Below are positions 1 to 5,015 of a stretch of 5,015 nucleotides of DNA, one piece after another. The position numbers and the translations under genes are program-made. This DNA is from Chloroflexota bacterium (lineage in GTDB: Bacteria > Chloroflexota > Anaerolineae > UBA1429). A model generated the notes under the pieces. The model searched no databases. It was not told the origin of the DNA and saw only the letters and a program-made list of their open reading frames with translations. Where the stretch lies: the NCBI GenBank assembly GCA_012513725.1, contig JAAZBQ010000927.1, positions 1 to 5,015 on the forward strand. The letters run 5' to 3'. Each line of letters starts with the position of its first letter. Position 1 is the stretch's first letter.

Positions 1-1
1 C

Positions 2-856
2 CAGGTCCGTCTGCACCCGGAGGAAGCCCGCGGCCGAGCCTGTGCCCGGTGCGGGGCGCGGGGGGAGTGGTTGGTGCGCACCATGGTCTACAACATGGGC
101 GAATCCCGCCAAGGGGGCGCCCAACTCTGGCAGGATCCCTTTGCCGCCTACCGCCCGCGGAAGCACGGCAAAGGTGAGCCGCTCCCGCTCCGCCCCCGGG
201 CGGGCCGCGCGCTGTGGCGAGACTATGCGGCGCTCTTTCTGAACCCAGGACGTGCCAACGGCCAGGGCACCATCCGTCCATCGGTGCTGGCCCAGATCGA
301 CCTTGTGGCGGAAAGGGCCGGGTGGGATGCTGCACGGTCCGTGGGCGTCCGCTGCATCGGGATGCGCACGGACATGAAGGCCAAGGTCTTCGAATGGGTG
401 GACGAGGGTCTCCAGGTACCCCTGGCACTCCTTCACAGCCCGCAAGCGGCGGTCGAGATTGAGGACGGGCTAGCCTTCGGCGAACGTCTGCAGGGAGACC
501 TGCGCTACGCCTGGTCGCAGTACCTTGAGGAGCGCACCGGCCGCCACGGCACCCAACGTCAGCGCATGCTCGAACGGTACTGGGCATCGCTGGCCCCGGA
601 TTTTGAGCGCTACGCCCTGGCCTGCGCCGCAGCCGCCGGACCGTCGGCTGCCGATGACGAGGTGGATGCAGCGCTCTACGCTGCCCGCCGCGCCTGGGCT
701 CTGGCAGTATGCCGTGCTGGGCAGCACGCGTTCGAGGAGGCCGCCGCACAGCTTGGCGACGATGCCGCTACGCTCCGCGAGCGCGTCCAGGGTCAGGCAT
801 TCTGTCGCGCCTTGACCACCAAGCACAGAAAGGAGTTCGCCCCCGATGACCGCTGA
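2..856 (+). CDS. casA: Type I-E Cascade large subunit Cas8e/Cse1 (CasA), 5'-truncated
   Basis: Large subunit of the type I-E surveillance complex Cascade. It recognises the PAM, starts target unwinding and recruits Cas3. The reading frame is open from the left edge (first full codon at base 2), so the gene begins outside the window. About 284 residues are visible, against roughly 500 for the family. Near the start is a CxxC pair (CARC, bases 41-52), which fits the second half of the Cse1 zinc site. It is followed by family-like segments: a QLWQDPFAAYRP stretch, then IRPSV, then IGMRTDMKAKVFEW (bases 356-400). The remaining ~140 residues are rich in Ala, Arg, Glu and Leu and look helical, as expected for the C-terminal four-helix bundle that contacts Cse2 and target DNA. 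A TTG at 71 and an ATG at 83 are internal codons, not starts. The stop overlaps casB by 11 bases. Identity rests on these motifs and on position before casB. What could change is only detail, since the N-terminal PAM-sensing half is unseen. Confidence 0.95.
   Translation, partial: QVRLHPEEARGRACARCGARGEWLVRTMVYNMGESRQGGAQLWQDPFAAYRPRKHGKGEPLPLRPRAGRALWRDYAALFLNPGRANGQGTIRPSVLAQIDLVAERAGWDAARSVGVRCIGMRTDMKAKVFEWVDEGLQVPLALLHSPQAAVEIEDGLAFGERLQGDLRYAWSQYLEERTGRHGTQRQRMLERYWASLAPDFERYALACAAAAGPSAADDEVDAALYAARRAWALAVCRAGQHAFEEAAAQLGDDAATLRERVQGQAFCRALTTKHRKEFAPDDR
829..835 (+). promoter_or_regulatory. Ribosome binding site of casB
   Basis: AAAGGAG lies 10 bases before the casB ATG at 846, inside the last codons of casA. 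It supports the 846 start and coupling of casB translation to casA. Confidence 0.75.
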
Positions 857-1385
857 GAGGATTGATGCACGTCACGCCACGACGGCCCCGCCCCGCCACG
901 CCGCCGCTGCGGCGTTTTGCGAGCGCCTGGAGGCCCTGGGGACCGGGGACCGGGCACGCCTCAAACGCTGCGCCGGCCGCGACATGGGCCAGTCCACCGA
1001 GGCACTGGGGCTCTTCTTTCGACTGCTCGGCTCCGGTGTGACACCCTGGCAGGAGGAGACCTTTTTCCTCGTGGCCACCCTATTCCCCCTCGCCGGGTCG
1101 GCGCAGGGCGGCTCCCTCGGAGCCTCGCTGGCCCGGGTGCGCACCGCAGAGAACGCCCCGGGCCTGGACCGCCGCGTGGAGCGCCTGCTCGATGCCGACG
1201 AGGCCCAGCTCCCCTTCCGCCTGCGTCAGGCCGTTCACCTGCTTGGTTCCCAGCGGGTAGGTGTGGAGTGGCCGCGCCTTCTGGCCGACCTCCTGCAGTG
1301 GGAGCACCCTACGCGCTACGTTCAGAAAGAGTGGGCCCGCGCCTACTTTGCCCCACGTGAGACCGAGGACATCACCACCGAATAG
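846..1385 (+). CDS. casB: Type I-E Cascade small subunit Cse2 (CasB/Cas11e)
   Basis: Small subunit, present as a dimer along the belly of Cascade, where it stabilises the crRNA-target hybrid and the displaced DNA strand. The protein is 179 residues, slightly longer than the E. coli form (about 160). Residues 35-62 hold a basic helix (ARLKRCAGR) followed by a hydrophobic helix ending in FFRLL. The C-terminal half (residues 120-168) carries the most recognisable family pattern: LPFRLRQAVHLL, then EWPRLLADLLQWEHP, then VQKEWARAYF. The first ~20 residues are Ala/His/Arg-rich and probably disordered. The basic residues at 37-45 and 125-127 are plausible nucleic-acid contacts by family analogy (inference). 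The start at 846 is backed by AAAGGAG ten bases upstream and overlaps the casA stop by 11 bases. The stop is 12 bases before cas7e. Cse2 is poorly conserved in sequence, so the call leans partly on its position between casA and cas7e. Confidence 0.94.
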   Translation: MTAERIDARHATTAPPRHAAAAAFCERLEALGTGDRARLKRCAGRDMGQSTEALGLFFRLLGSGVTPWQEETFFLVATLFPLAGSAQGGSLGASLARVRTAENAPGLDRRVERLLDADEAQLPFRLRQAVHLLGSQRVGVEWPRLLADLLQWEHPTRYVQKEWARAYFAPRETEDITTE

Positions 1386-1390
1386 AGGAG
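1385..1390 (+). promoter_or_regulatory. Ribosome binding site of cas7e
   Basis: GAGGAG starts on the last base of the casB stop codon and sits 7 bases before the cas7e ATG at 1398. This 12-base gap is the longest intergenic stretch in the window and leaves little room for a separate promoter. Confidence 0.75.
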
Positions 1391-1397
1391 CACGACC

Positions 1398-2528
1398 ATG
1401 TTGATCCAGATCCACATCCTGCAGAACTATGCCCCGTCCAACCTGAACCGCGACGACACCGGCTCGCCCAAGGACGCCGTGTTCGGAGGGGTGCGGCGGG
1501 GGCGCATCTCGAGCCAGTGCCTGAAGCGGGCCATCCGCCGTTCGACCGTGTTTGCCGACGCGTTCGGGGGCGATGGCCTCCTGGCCAGCCGCACGAAGCG
1601 GCTGCCGGGCCTCATCGGGGCAGAACTCGAGCGCCTCGGCGCCTCCCCTGAGGAGGTGCAGGGCATCGCTGCCCGGGTGCCGGAGATCGGCCGGGAGTCC
1701 GGCCGGGGGCAGCCGTCCGCTGCGGAGGACACCGACACCCTGGAGACCAAGCAGCTCATTTTCGTGGCCCCCAACGAGGTCGGTCCCCTGGCCGAGGCGC
1801 TCCTGGCGCAGCATCGCGCGGCGGGCGCCAGGTGGGCGAAGACCAAGATCGAGGAGATCACCAAGGCCCTCTCGCCGGTGACGCCCCGCTCCGTGGACGT
1901 CGCCATGTTCGGCCGCATGACCACCTCTGCGGCCTTTGAGGACGTTCAGGCCGCCGTGCAGGTGGCCCACGCGCTCTCGACGAACGCGCTGGCCCAGGAG
2001 TTCGACTACTATACCGCCGTGGATGACCTCTCCGGAGAGTCGGGCGCCGGCATGATCGGCGACGTAGAGTACAACTCCTGCACCTACTACAAGTACATGA
2101 ACGTCCACTGGGAGGGGCTGGTAGACAACCTCGGTGGCGACCGGGCCGTCGCCTGCCGGGCGATGTTGGCCCTCCTGGAGGCGGCTGCCAAGGCTCAGCC
2201 CAGCGGCAAGCAGAACTCCTTCGCCGCGCAGAACCTGCCCGACTATATCCTCGCGGAGGTCCGCGAGGAGAATCTGCCCGTCTCCTATGCGAACGCGTTC
2301 CTCAAGCCGGTGCGCCCAGGCCCGAACGGCGATCCCACGCTGATGGAACGCTCTATCGTGGCCCTCGAAGAGTACGCCGCGCGTACCCGGGCGCGCTATG
2401 GCCTGGAGAGCGATCGCCGTGCGGCGCTCTGCGTGCCGGACCTGGCCCCTGCCGATGGCACGCCCCTCGAGCCGACGCTGCGGGGACTGGCAAGCTGGCT
2501 GGCCGGGCACCTGCCCGTGGAGGGGTGA
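1398..2528 (+). CDS. cas7e: Type I-E Cascade backbone subunit Cas7e (CasC/Cse4)
   Basis: Backbone RNA-binding protein. In characterised I-E complexes six copies polymerise along the crRNA spacer and kink it at regular intervals. The product is 376 residues, close to family size. The N-terminus is diagnostic: IQIHILQNYAPSNLNRDD (residues 3-20) followed by RGRISSQCLKRAIRRS (34-49), the conserved basic RRM-type region that contacts guide RNA. Further family hallmarks are AHALSTN (190-196), DYYTAVDDL (203-211), the GAGMIGDVEYNS stretch (216-227), SGKQNSFAAQ (269-278) and SYANAFLKPV (296-305). Nothing is missing and no frameshift is seen. The middle section (residues 55-125) is the variable, helical 'thumb'-like part. 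The start at 1398 has GAGGAG seven bases upstream. The stop (2526-2528) is separated from the cas5e ATG by a single base, suggesting translational coupling. A perfect inverted repeat lies inside the gene at 2248-2269. Confidence 0.98.
   Translation: MLIQIHILQNYAPSNLNRDDTGSPKDAVFGGVRRGRISSQCLKRAIRRSTVFADAFGGDGLLASRTKRLPGLIGAELERLGASPEEVQGIAARVPEIGRESGRGQPSAAEDTDTLETKQLIFVAPNEVGPLAEALLAQHRAAGARWAKTKIEEITKALSPVTPRSVDVAMFGRMTTSAAFEDVQAAVQVAHALSTNALAQEFDYYTAVDDLSGESGAGMIGDVEYNSCTYYKYMNVHWEGLVDNLGGDRAVACRAMLALLEAAAKAQPSGKQNSFAAQNLPDYILAEVREENLPVSYANAFLKPVRPGPNGDPTLMERSIVALEEYAARTRARYGLESDRRAALCVPDLAPADGTPLEPTLRGLASWLAGHLPVEG
2248..2269. repeat. Perfect 9-bp inverted repeat (potential hairpin) within cas7e
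   Basis: TCCTCGCGG at 2248-2256 is followed by a four-base loop AGGT and its exact reverse complement CCGCGAGGA at 2261-2269. It lies wholly in codons for ILAEVREE of cas7e and has no T-tract after it, so it is not an intrinsic terminator. A stem this long can arise by chance in GC-rich DNA. Any effect on mRNA folding is speculative. Confidence 0.4.
2519..2525 (+). promoter_or_regulatory. Ribosome binding site that fixes the cas5e start
   Basis: GGAGGGG, inside the last codons of cas7e, lies 4 bases before the ATG at 2530. The cas5e frame stays open upstream to about 2398. This site, and the family N-terminus that begins at 2530, show that the upstream extension is not used. Confidence 0.75.
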
Positions 2529-2529
2529 C

Positions 2530-3231
2530 ATGGCAAACACCCTGTTCCTGGCCCTGCAGGGGCCGCTGCAGGCCTGGGGGGAGCGCGGGCGCTGGGCAGT
2601 GCGCGACTCGGCGCTCCTCCCCACCAAGTCGGGGATCGTGGGCCTCCTGGGGTGCGCCCTAGGCTGGGCCGACGATGCCCGGCTCCTGGCGCTCTCGCAG
2701 GCCATCGAGATCGGCGTGCGGGCTGATGGCCCGGGGGTGCTCCTGACCGACTACCACACGGTGGTGGGAGGAGTGCTCTCCGCCTCGGGGAAGGTCAAAC
2801 GGAACGCCACGACCAAGGAACTCGAGACCGTCGTTTCATGGCGGGATTACATCGCCGACGCCGCCTTTCTCGCGGCCATCCGCGGGCCGGAGGAGATCAT
2901 TTCCCGTTGCGCCGCAGCCGTCTGTCGGCCGGTGTGGCCGCCCTACCTGGGGCGCAAATCCTGCCCGCCCGCCCGGCCACTGTACGAGGGCGTCGGGCGG
3001 TACGACTCGGTGGAGGAGGCGCTGTCGCAGTGGCCGCGCCTCGCCGAGGCCGGACCCGCTCTCGAGGGCGGGGTGACCGTTGAGGTGCCCGTGGAGTACG
3101 GTCGGGGGCTGCGACGCTCCGACGAGCTCTTGTCGCGCGCGCGGCGGATGTATGGCGTGCGCTCGGTGCAGCGGCTCCTCGTTCGACCGCCCGAACCGCC
3201 AGAGGAGGATCCATGTACCTCTCCAGACTGA
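2530..3231 (+). CDS. cas5e: Type I-E Cascade subunit Cas5e (CasD)
   Basis: Cas5e caps one end of Cascade, binding the 5' handle of the crRNA and contacting Cas8e and the terminal Cas7e. From the ATG at 2530 the protein is 233 residues, normal for the family. Clear signatures are LQGPLQAWGERGRWAVRDS (residues 9-27), LPTKSGIVGLLGCALGW (30-46), VRADGPGVLLTDYHTV (63-78), DYIADAAFLAAI (106-117) and PVWPPYLGRKSCPP (134-147). The PTKSG and LGRKSCPP blocks are typical of Cas5e rather than of Cas5 from other subtypes. In I-E Cas5 is not the processing nuclease, a role held by Cas6e. The start follows the cas7e stop by one base. An open frame running upstream to 2398 is shadow sequence inside cas7e. 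The C-terminal tail is Pro/Glu-rich (PPEPPEED) and its final codons overlap cas6e by 19 bases, so this tail may be constrained by, or shaped by, the cas6e start region. Confidence 0.98.
   Translation: MANTLFLALQGPLQAWGERGRWAVRDSALLPTKSGIVGLLGCALGWADDARLLALSQAIEIGVRADGPGVLLTDYHTVVGGVLSASGKVKRNATTKELETVVSWRDYIADAAFLAAIRGPEEIISRCAAAVCRPVWPPYLGRKSCPPARPLYEGVGRYDSVEEALSQWPRLAEAGPALEGGVTVEVPVEYGRGLRRSDELLSRARRMYGVRSVQRLLVRPPEPPEEDPCTSPD
3203..3208 (+). promoter_or_regulatory. Ribosome binding site of cas6e inside cas5e
   Basis: AGGAGG, a full-consensus site, lies only 4 bases before the cas6e ATG at 3213 and is within the coding end of cas5e. It supports the 19-base gene overlap as real rather than as a mis-chosen start. 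Confidence 0.75.
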
Positions 3232-3869
3232 CCCTGAACCGCTCGCGCCGCGCGCTCTTTTGGGCGGCCCGGCCCTACCGCGTCCACCAGCGACTCACGA
3301 TGGCCTGTCCGCCTCCCACCGATTCTGGGGCTGGCGGGCCCGTCGCCGAACGCCTCCTCTACCGCATCGAGGCGAACCACGACGCGACGATCATCCTCGT
3401 CCAGTCCCCCGCCCTGCCCGACTGGAGGGCCGCCTTCCAGGACTTTGCCGTTTTGGCTCGGCCGCCAGAGGACAAGGCGCTGGACTGGCCCCTGGTAGAG
3501 GGCCAGCTACTTGCCTTTCGTCTGCGGGCCAACCCCACGCGGCGTCAGGTATGCGACCAGCCAGGCGGCGACGGAAGGAAGCGGCGGGTCGGCATCACCG
3601 ACGAACTGGAGCAACTGGCCTGGCTGGCACGCAAGGGGGAGGCGGCCGGCTTTCGCCTGCTTCGTGCCCTGGCCCGCCAGGATGGGCTCCTGAAGGACAC
3701 CCAGACGCGAGACGACACGCCTCGCTCCCTCGCCTTTCTCAGCGTACAGTTCGACGGCGCGCTCCAGGTGCTAGACCCGGAACGGTTGCGTGCCGGGCTC
3801 GCCGCCGGGATCGGCTCCGGCAAGGCGCTGGGCTTTGGGCTCCTCTCCCTGGCCCCGCTGAGGGGGTAG
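3213..3869 (+). CDS. cas6e: Type I-E crRNA-processing endoribonuclease Cas6e (CasE/Cse3)
   Basis: Metal-independent endoribonuclease that cuts the CRISPR precursor transcript at the base of each repeat hairpin and stays bound to the crRNA 3' handle as a Cascade subunit. The protein is 218 residues, typical of Cas6e. The N-terminus MYLSRLTLN is the first ferredoxin-like strand. Tyr22 and His25 (YRVHQRL) match the catalytic tyrosine and histidine of characterised Cas6e enzymes, so it should be active. Other hallmarks are LLYRIE (48-53), FRLRANPT (102-109), KRRVGI (123-128), and the C-terminal glycine-rich loop GIGSGKALGFG (199-209), which is the Cas6 signature. The start overlaps the end of cas5e by 19 bases and is preceded by AGGAGG. 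No in-frame alternative fits the family N-terminus better. The stop is 4 bases before cas1e. Basic residues at 110-125 (RRQ, GRKRR) probably contact the repeat RNA (inference). Confidence 0.98.
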   Translation: MYLSRLTLNRSRRALFWAARPYRVHQRLTMACPPPTDSGAGGPVAERLLYRIEANHDATIILVQSPALPDWRAAFQDFAVLARPPEDKALDWPLVEGQLLAFRLRANPTRRQVCDQPGGDGRKRRVGITDELEQLAWLARKGEAAGFRLLRALARQDGLLKDTQTRDDTPRSLAFLSVQFDGALQVLDPERLRAGLAAGIGSGKALGFGLLSLAPLRG

Positions 3870-3873
3870 CGCG

Positions 3874-4800
3874 ATGCCCAGGGACCTCCGAGAGCTCCCC
3901 AAGCTTCGCGATGGGCTCTCCTACCTGTACGTGGAGCGCTGTCGCATCGAGCAGGACGAATTCTCCATCATGCTGGTGGACAAGGAGGGTCGCACCCCCG
4001 TGCCCTGCGCCTCCCTCGGCGTTCTGATGCTCGGTCCCGGCACCACGGTCACCCACGCCGCGATCTCGGCGCTGGCCGACAACGGCTGCAGCACCATCTG
4101 GTGCGGGGAGGAGGGCGTGCGGTTCTATGCTGCCGGCCTCGGGGAGACGCGCAAGGCCCTGCGACTCATGCACCAGGCCCGGTGCGTCTGTAACGACGAT
4201 CTGCGGCGAGAGGTCGCCTGGCGGATGTACGAGTTGCGCTTTGGCTACCGTCTCACAGAGGAGGATGGAGACATCTCCCTGAACACCCTGCGGGGCATGG
4301 AGGGCGCCCGCATGCGCGATGCCTATGCCGGCGCGGCCGAGGAGTACGGGGTGCGCTGGACGGGCCGGCGCTACACGCGTCGCGACTGGCACAAGGCGGA
4401 TCCCATCAACCGCGCCCTCTCCGCCGCAAGCGCCTGCCTGTACGGGGTGTGCCATGCCGCAGTGGTCTCCTCCGGCTACTCTCCGGCGCTGGGGTTCATG
4501 CACACGGGCAAGCAGTTGTCCTTTGTCTACGATGTGGCGGACCTGTACAAGACAGAGATCACCCTCCCCTTGGCGTTTCGCATTACGGCCGAAAGCCCCA
4601 AGGACGTCGAAGCGCGCGTACGCCATGCGGCCCGGGATGCCCTCCGCGAAAAGCGGCTGCTGGCGCGTATCGTGGAGGAGATGGATGCGCTGCTGGACCT
4701 TCCTGATGAGCCGGAAGGCGCCGTCGGGGACGTGGACAGCGATCCGGCGATGCCCGCGGCGCTCTGGGAGGCCTTGTGGGCGGAGATGAAGGAGCCGTGA
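3874..4800 (+). CDS. cas1e: CRISPR integrase Cas1, subtype I-E
   Basis: Cas1 is the catalytic subunit of the Cas1-Cas2 spacer-acquisition complex. It inserts prespacer DNA at the leader-proximal repeat of the CRISPR array. The product is 308 residues, matching family length. The N-terminal β-domain (residues 1-85) includes GLSYLYVERCRIEQDE and the ALADNGCSTIWCG segment. The α-helical C-terminal domain carries the metal-binding residues: Glu143 in RGMEGARMRDAY, His210 in GFMHTG and Asp223 in VYDVADLYKTE, with Asp220 in the same motif. These correspond to E. coli Glu141, His208, Asp221 and Asp218, so the active site is complete. The WHKADPINRALSAASACLYG stretch (172-191) is a typical I-E Cas1 block. 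The C-terminal tail (from about 275) is acidic and Pro-rich, like the tail that docks onto Cas2 in E. coli. The start is 4 bases after the cas6e stop, with GAGGGGG about 7 bases upstream. The stop is one base before cas2e. Confidence 0.99.
   Translation: MPRDLRELPKLRDGLSYLYVERCRIEQDEFSIMLVDKEGRTPVPCASLGVLMLGPGTTVTHAAISALADNGCSTIWCGEEGVRFYAAGLGETRKALRLMHQARCVCNDDLRREVAWRMYELRFGYRLTEEDGDISLNTLRGMEGARMRDAYAGAAEEYGVRWTGRRYTRRDWHKADPINRALSAASACLYGVCHAAVVSSGYSPALGFMHTGKQLSFVYDVADLYKTEITLPLAFRITAESPKDVEARVRHAARDALREKRLLARIVEEMDALLDLPDEPEGAVGDVDSDPAMPAALWEALWAEMKEP
4789..4794 (+). promoter_or_regulatory. Ribosome binding site that fixes the cas2e start
   Basis: AAGGAG, within the last codons of cas1e, lies 7 bases before the ATG at 4802. 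It would be 13 bases from the in-frame ATG at 4808, so 4802 is preferred. Confidence 0.7.
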
Positions 4801-4801
4801 G

Positions 4802-5015
4802 ATGGGCATGGTGGTGCTGGTGCTACGAAGCGTACCACCGCGATTGCGGGGAGAACTGACGCGGTGGATGATCGAACCGCAGGCGGGCGTGTTCGTGGGC
4901 ACCCTGTCGGCGTTGGTACGCGACCGGCTGTGGGACAAGACGGTCAAAGCGTTAGGTGAGGGCGGGGCGATGCAGCTGTGGCACACGAACAACGAGCAAG
5001 GGTTCGCGGTGCGCA
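4802..5015 (+). CDS. cas2e: CRISPR adaptation protein Cas2, subtype I-E, 3'-truncated
   Basis: Cas2 forms the central dimer that bridges two Cas1 dimers and measures the prespacer. In the E. coli I-E system its role is structural rather than catalytic. The frame is open to the right edge, with 71 codons visible out of the roughly 90-120 usual for Cas2e. The sequence reads MGMVVLVLRSVPPRLRGE, then LTRWMIEPQAGVFVGTLSA, then VRDRLWDK, ending in MQLWHTNNEQGFAVR. The VPPRLRG, AGVFVG and TNNEQGF blocks closely match the E. coli protein (VPPRLRG, AGVYVG, TNTETGF). Residue 9 is Arg, where E. coli Cas2 has Glu9. The start at 4802 follows the cas1e stop by one base. Five of five alanine codons seen are GCG, and CGA, CTA and TTA codons occur, a looser usage than in the preceding genes. 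Whether the protein ends normally or carries a fused domain (some I-E Cas2 proteins have a DnaQ-like extension) cannot be seen. Confidence 0.97.
   Translation, partial: MGMVVLVLRSVPPRLRGELTRWMIEPQAGVFVGTLSALVRDRLWDKTVKALGEGGAMQLWHTNNEQGFAVR

Noticed and set aside
71..85. TTG at 71 or ATG at 83 as the start of casA
   Set aside because: The frame is open and family-like upstream to the window edge, including a CxxC pair at 41-52, so these are internal codons of a truncated gene.
1688..1705. Inverted repeat CGGCCGG-GAGT-CCGGCCG in cas7e as a terminator
   Set aside because: It is a 7-bp all-GC stem within coding sequence with no T-run after it. It is shorter than the repeat at 2248 and expected by chance at this base composition.
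2398..2529. Upstream extension of cas5e
   Set aside because: It lies fully inside cas7e. The Cas5e family N-terminus begins at the ATG at 2530, which has a good ribosome site.
1080..2705. Long open frame on the minus strand (541 codons) spanning casB, cas7e and cas5e
   Set aside because: It is antisense to genes with unmistakable family motifs. Such frames arise from G/C-biased third positions, and its translation shows no recognisable domain.
3080..4027. Plus-strand open frame of 315 codons overlapping cas5e, cas6e and the start of cas1e
   Set aside because: It is an Arg/Pro/Ala-rich frame-shifted shadow. The overlapping true genes carry all the family signatures.
3739..4992. Long open frame on the minus strand (417 codons) opposite cas6e, cas1e and cas2e
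   Set aside because: Same cause: a GC-driven shadow of strongly conserved cas1e, with low-complexity His/Arg/Gly-rich translation and no known motif.
1..5015. CRISPR repeats, tRNA or rRNA genes, insertion sequences, promoters or terminators
   Set aside because: Coding sequence fills the window and I saw no spaced direct repeats, terminal inverted repeats or stem plus T-tract. The longest gap between genes is 12 bases.

Overview
The window is a stretch of a type I-E CRISPR-Cas operon. Seven cas genes lie head to tail on the + strand in the canonical I-E order: casA (cse1/cas8e, 5' end cut off), casB (cse2/cas11e), cas7e, cas5e, cas6e, cas1e and cas2e (3' end cut off). There is essentially no non-coding DNA. 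Junctions range from a 19-base overlap (cas5e/cas6e) to a 12-base gap (casB/cas7e), so the genes almost certainly share one mRNA and are translationally coupled.

The DNA is very GC-rich, with a strong preference for G or C in third codon positions. Most genes have purine-rich Shine-Dalgarno sites (AGGAG/GGAGG type). This fits a high-GC bacterium, but the sequence alone does not fix the phylum. Type I-E systems are widespread and often horizontally transferred, so the cas proteins are poor taxonomic markers.

Layout: bases 2-856 hold the C-terminal part of Cas8e (large Cascade subunit), beginning just before a CxxC half of its zinc site. Bases 846-1385 encode Cse2, the small subunit. Bases 1398-2528 encode the Cas7e backbone, 2530-3231 encode Cas5e, which holds the crRNA 5' handle, and 3213-3869 encode Cas6e, the crRNA-processing endonuclease. 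Bases 3874-4800 encode the Cas1e integrase with all catalytic residues visible. From 4802 to the right edge is Cas2e, its structural partner in spacer acquisition.

Together the first five genes build the Cascade surveillance complex: Cas6e cuts the precursor, Cas5e and Cas7e hold the guide, and Cas8e and Cse2 handle PAM recognition and R-loop stabilisation. Cas1e-Cas2e inserts new spacers. The Cas3 helicase-nuclease, the N-terminal half of Cas8e and the CRISPR array are not in the window. By family convention cas3 lies upstream and an array downstream of cas2e.

I found no promoter, terminator, RNA gene, mobile element or CRISPR repeat. The system is well known rather than new. The points worth a second look are small: an arginine at a Cas2e position that is acidic in E. 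coli, a Cas8e loop that lacks the E. coli-type glutamine wedge under a simple alignment, and a perfect 9-bp inverted repeat inside cas7e.
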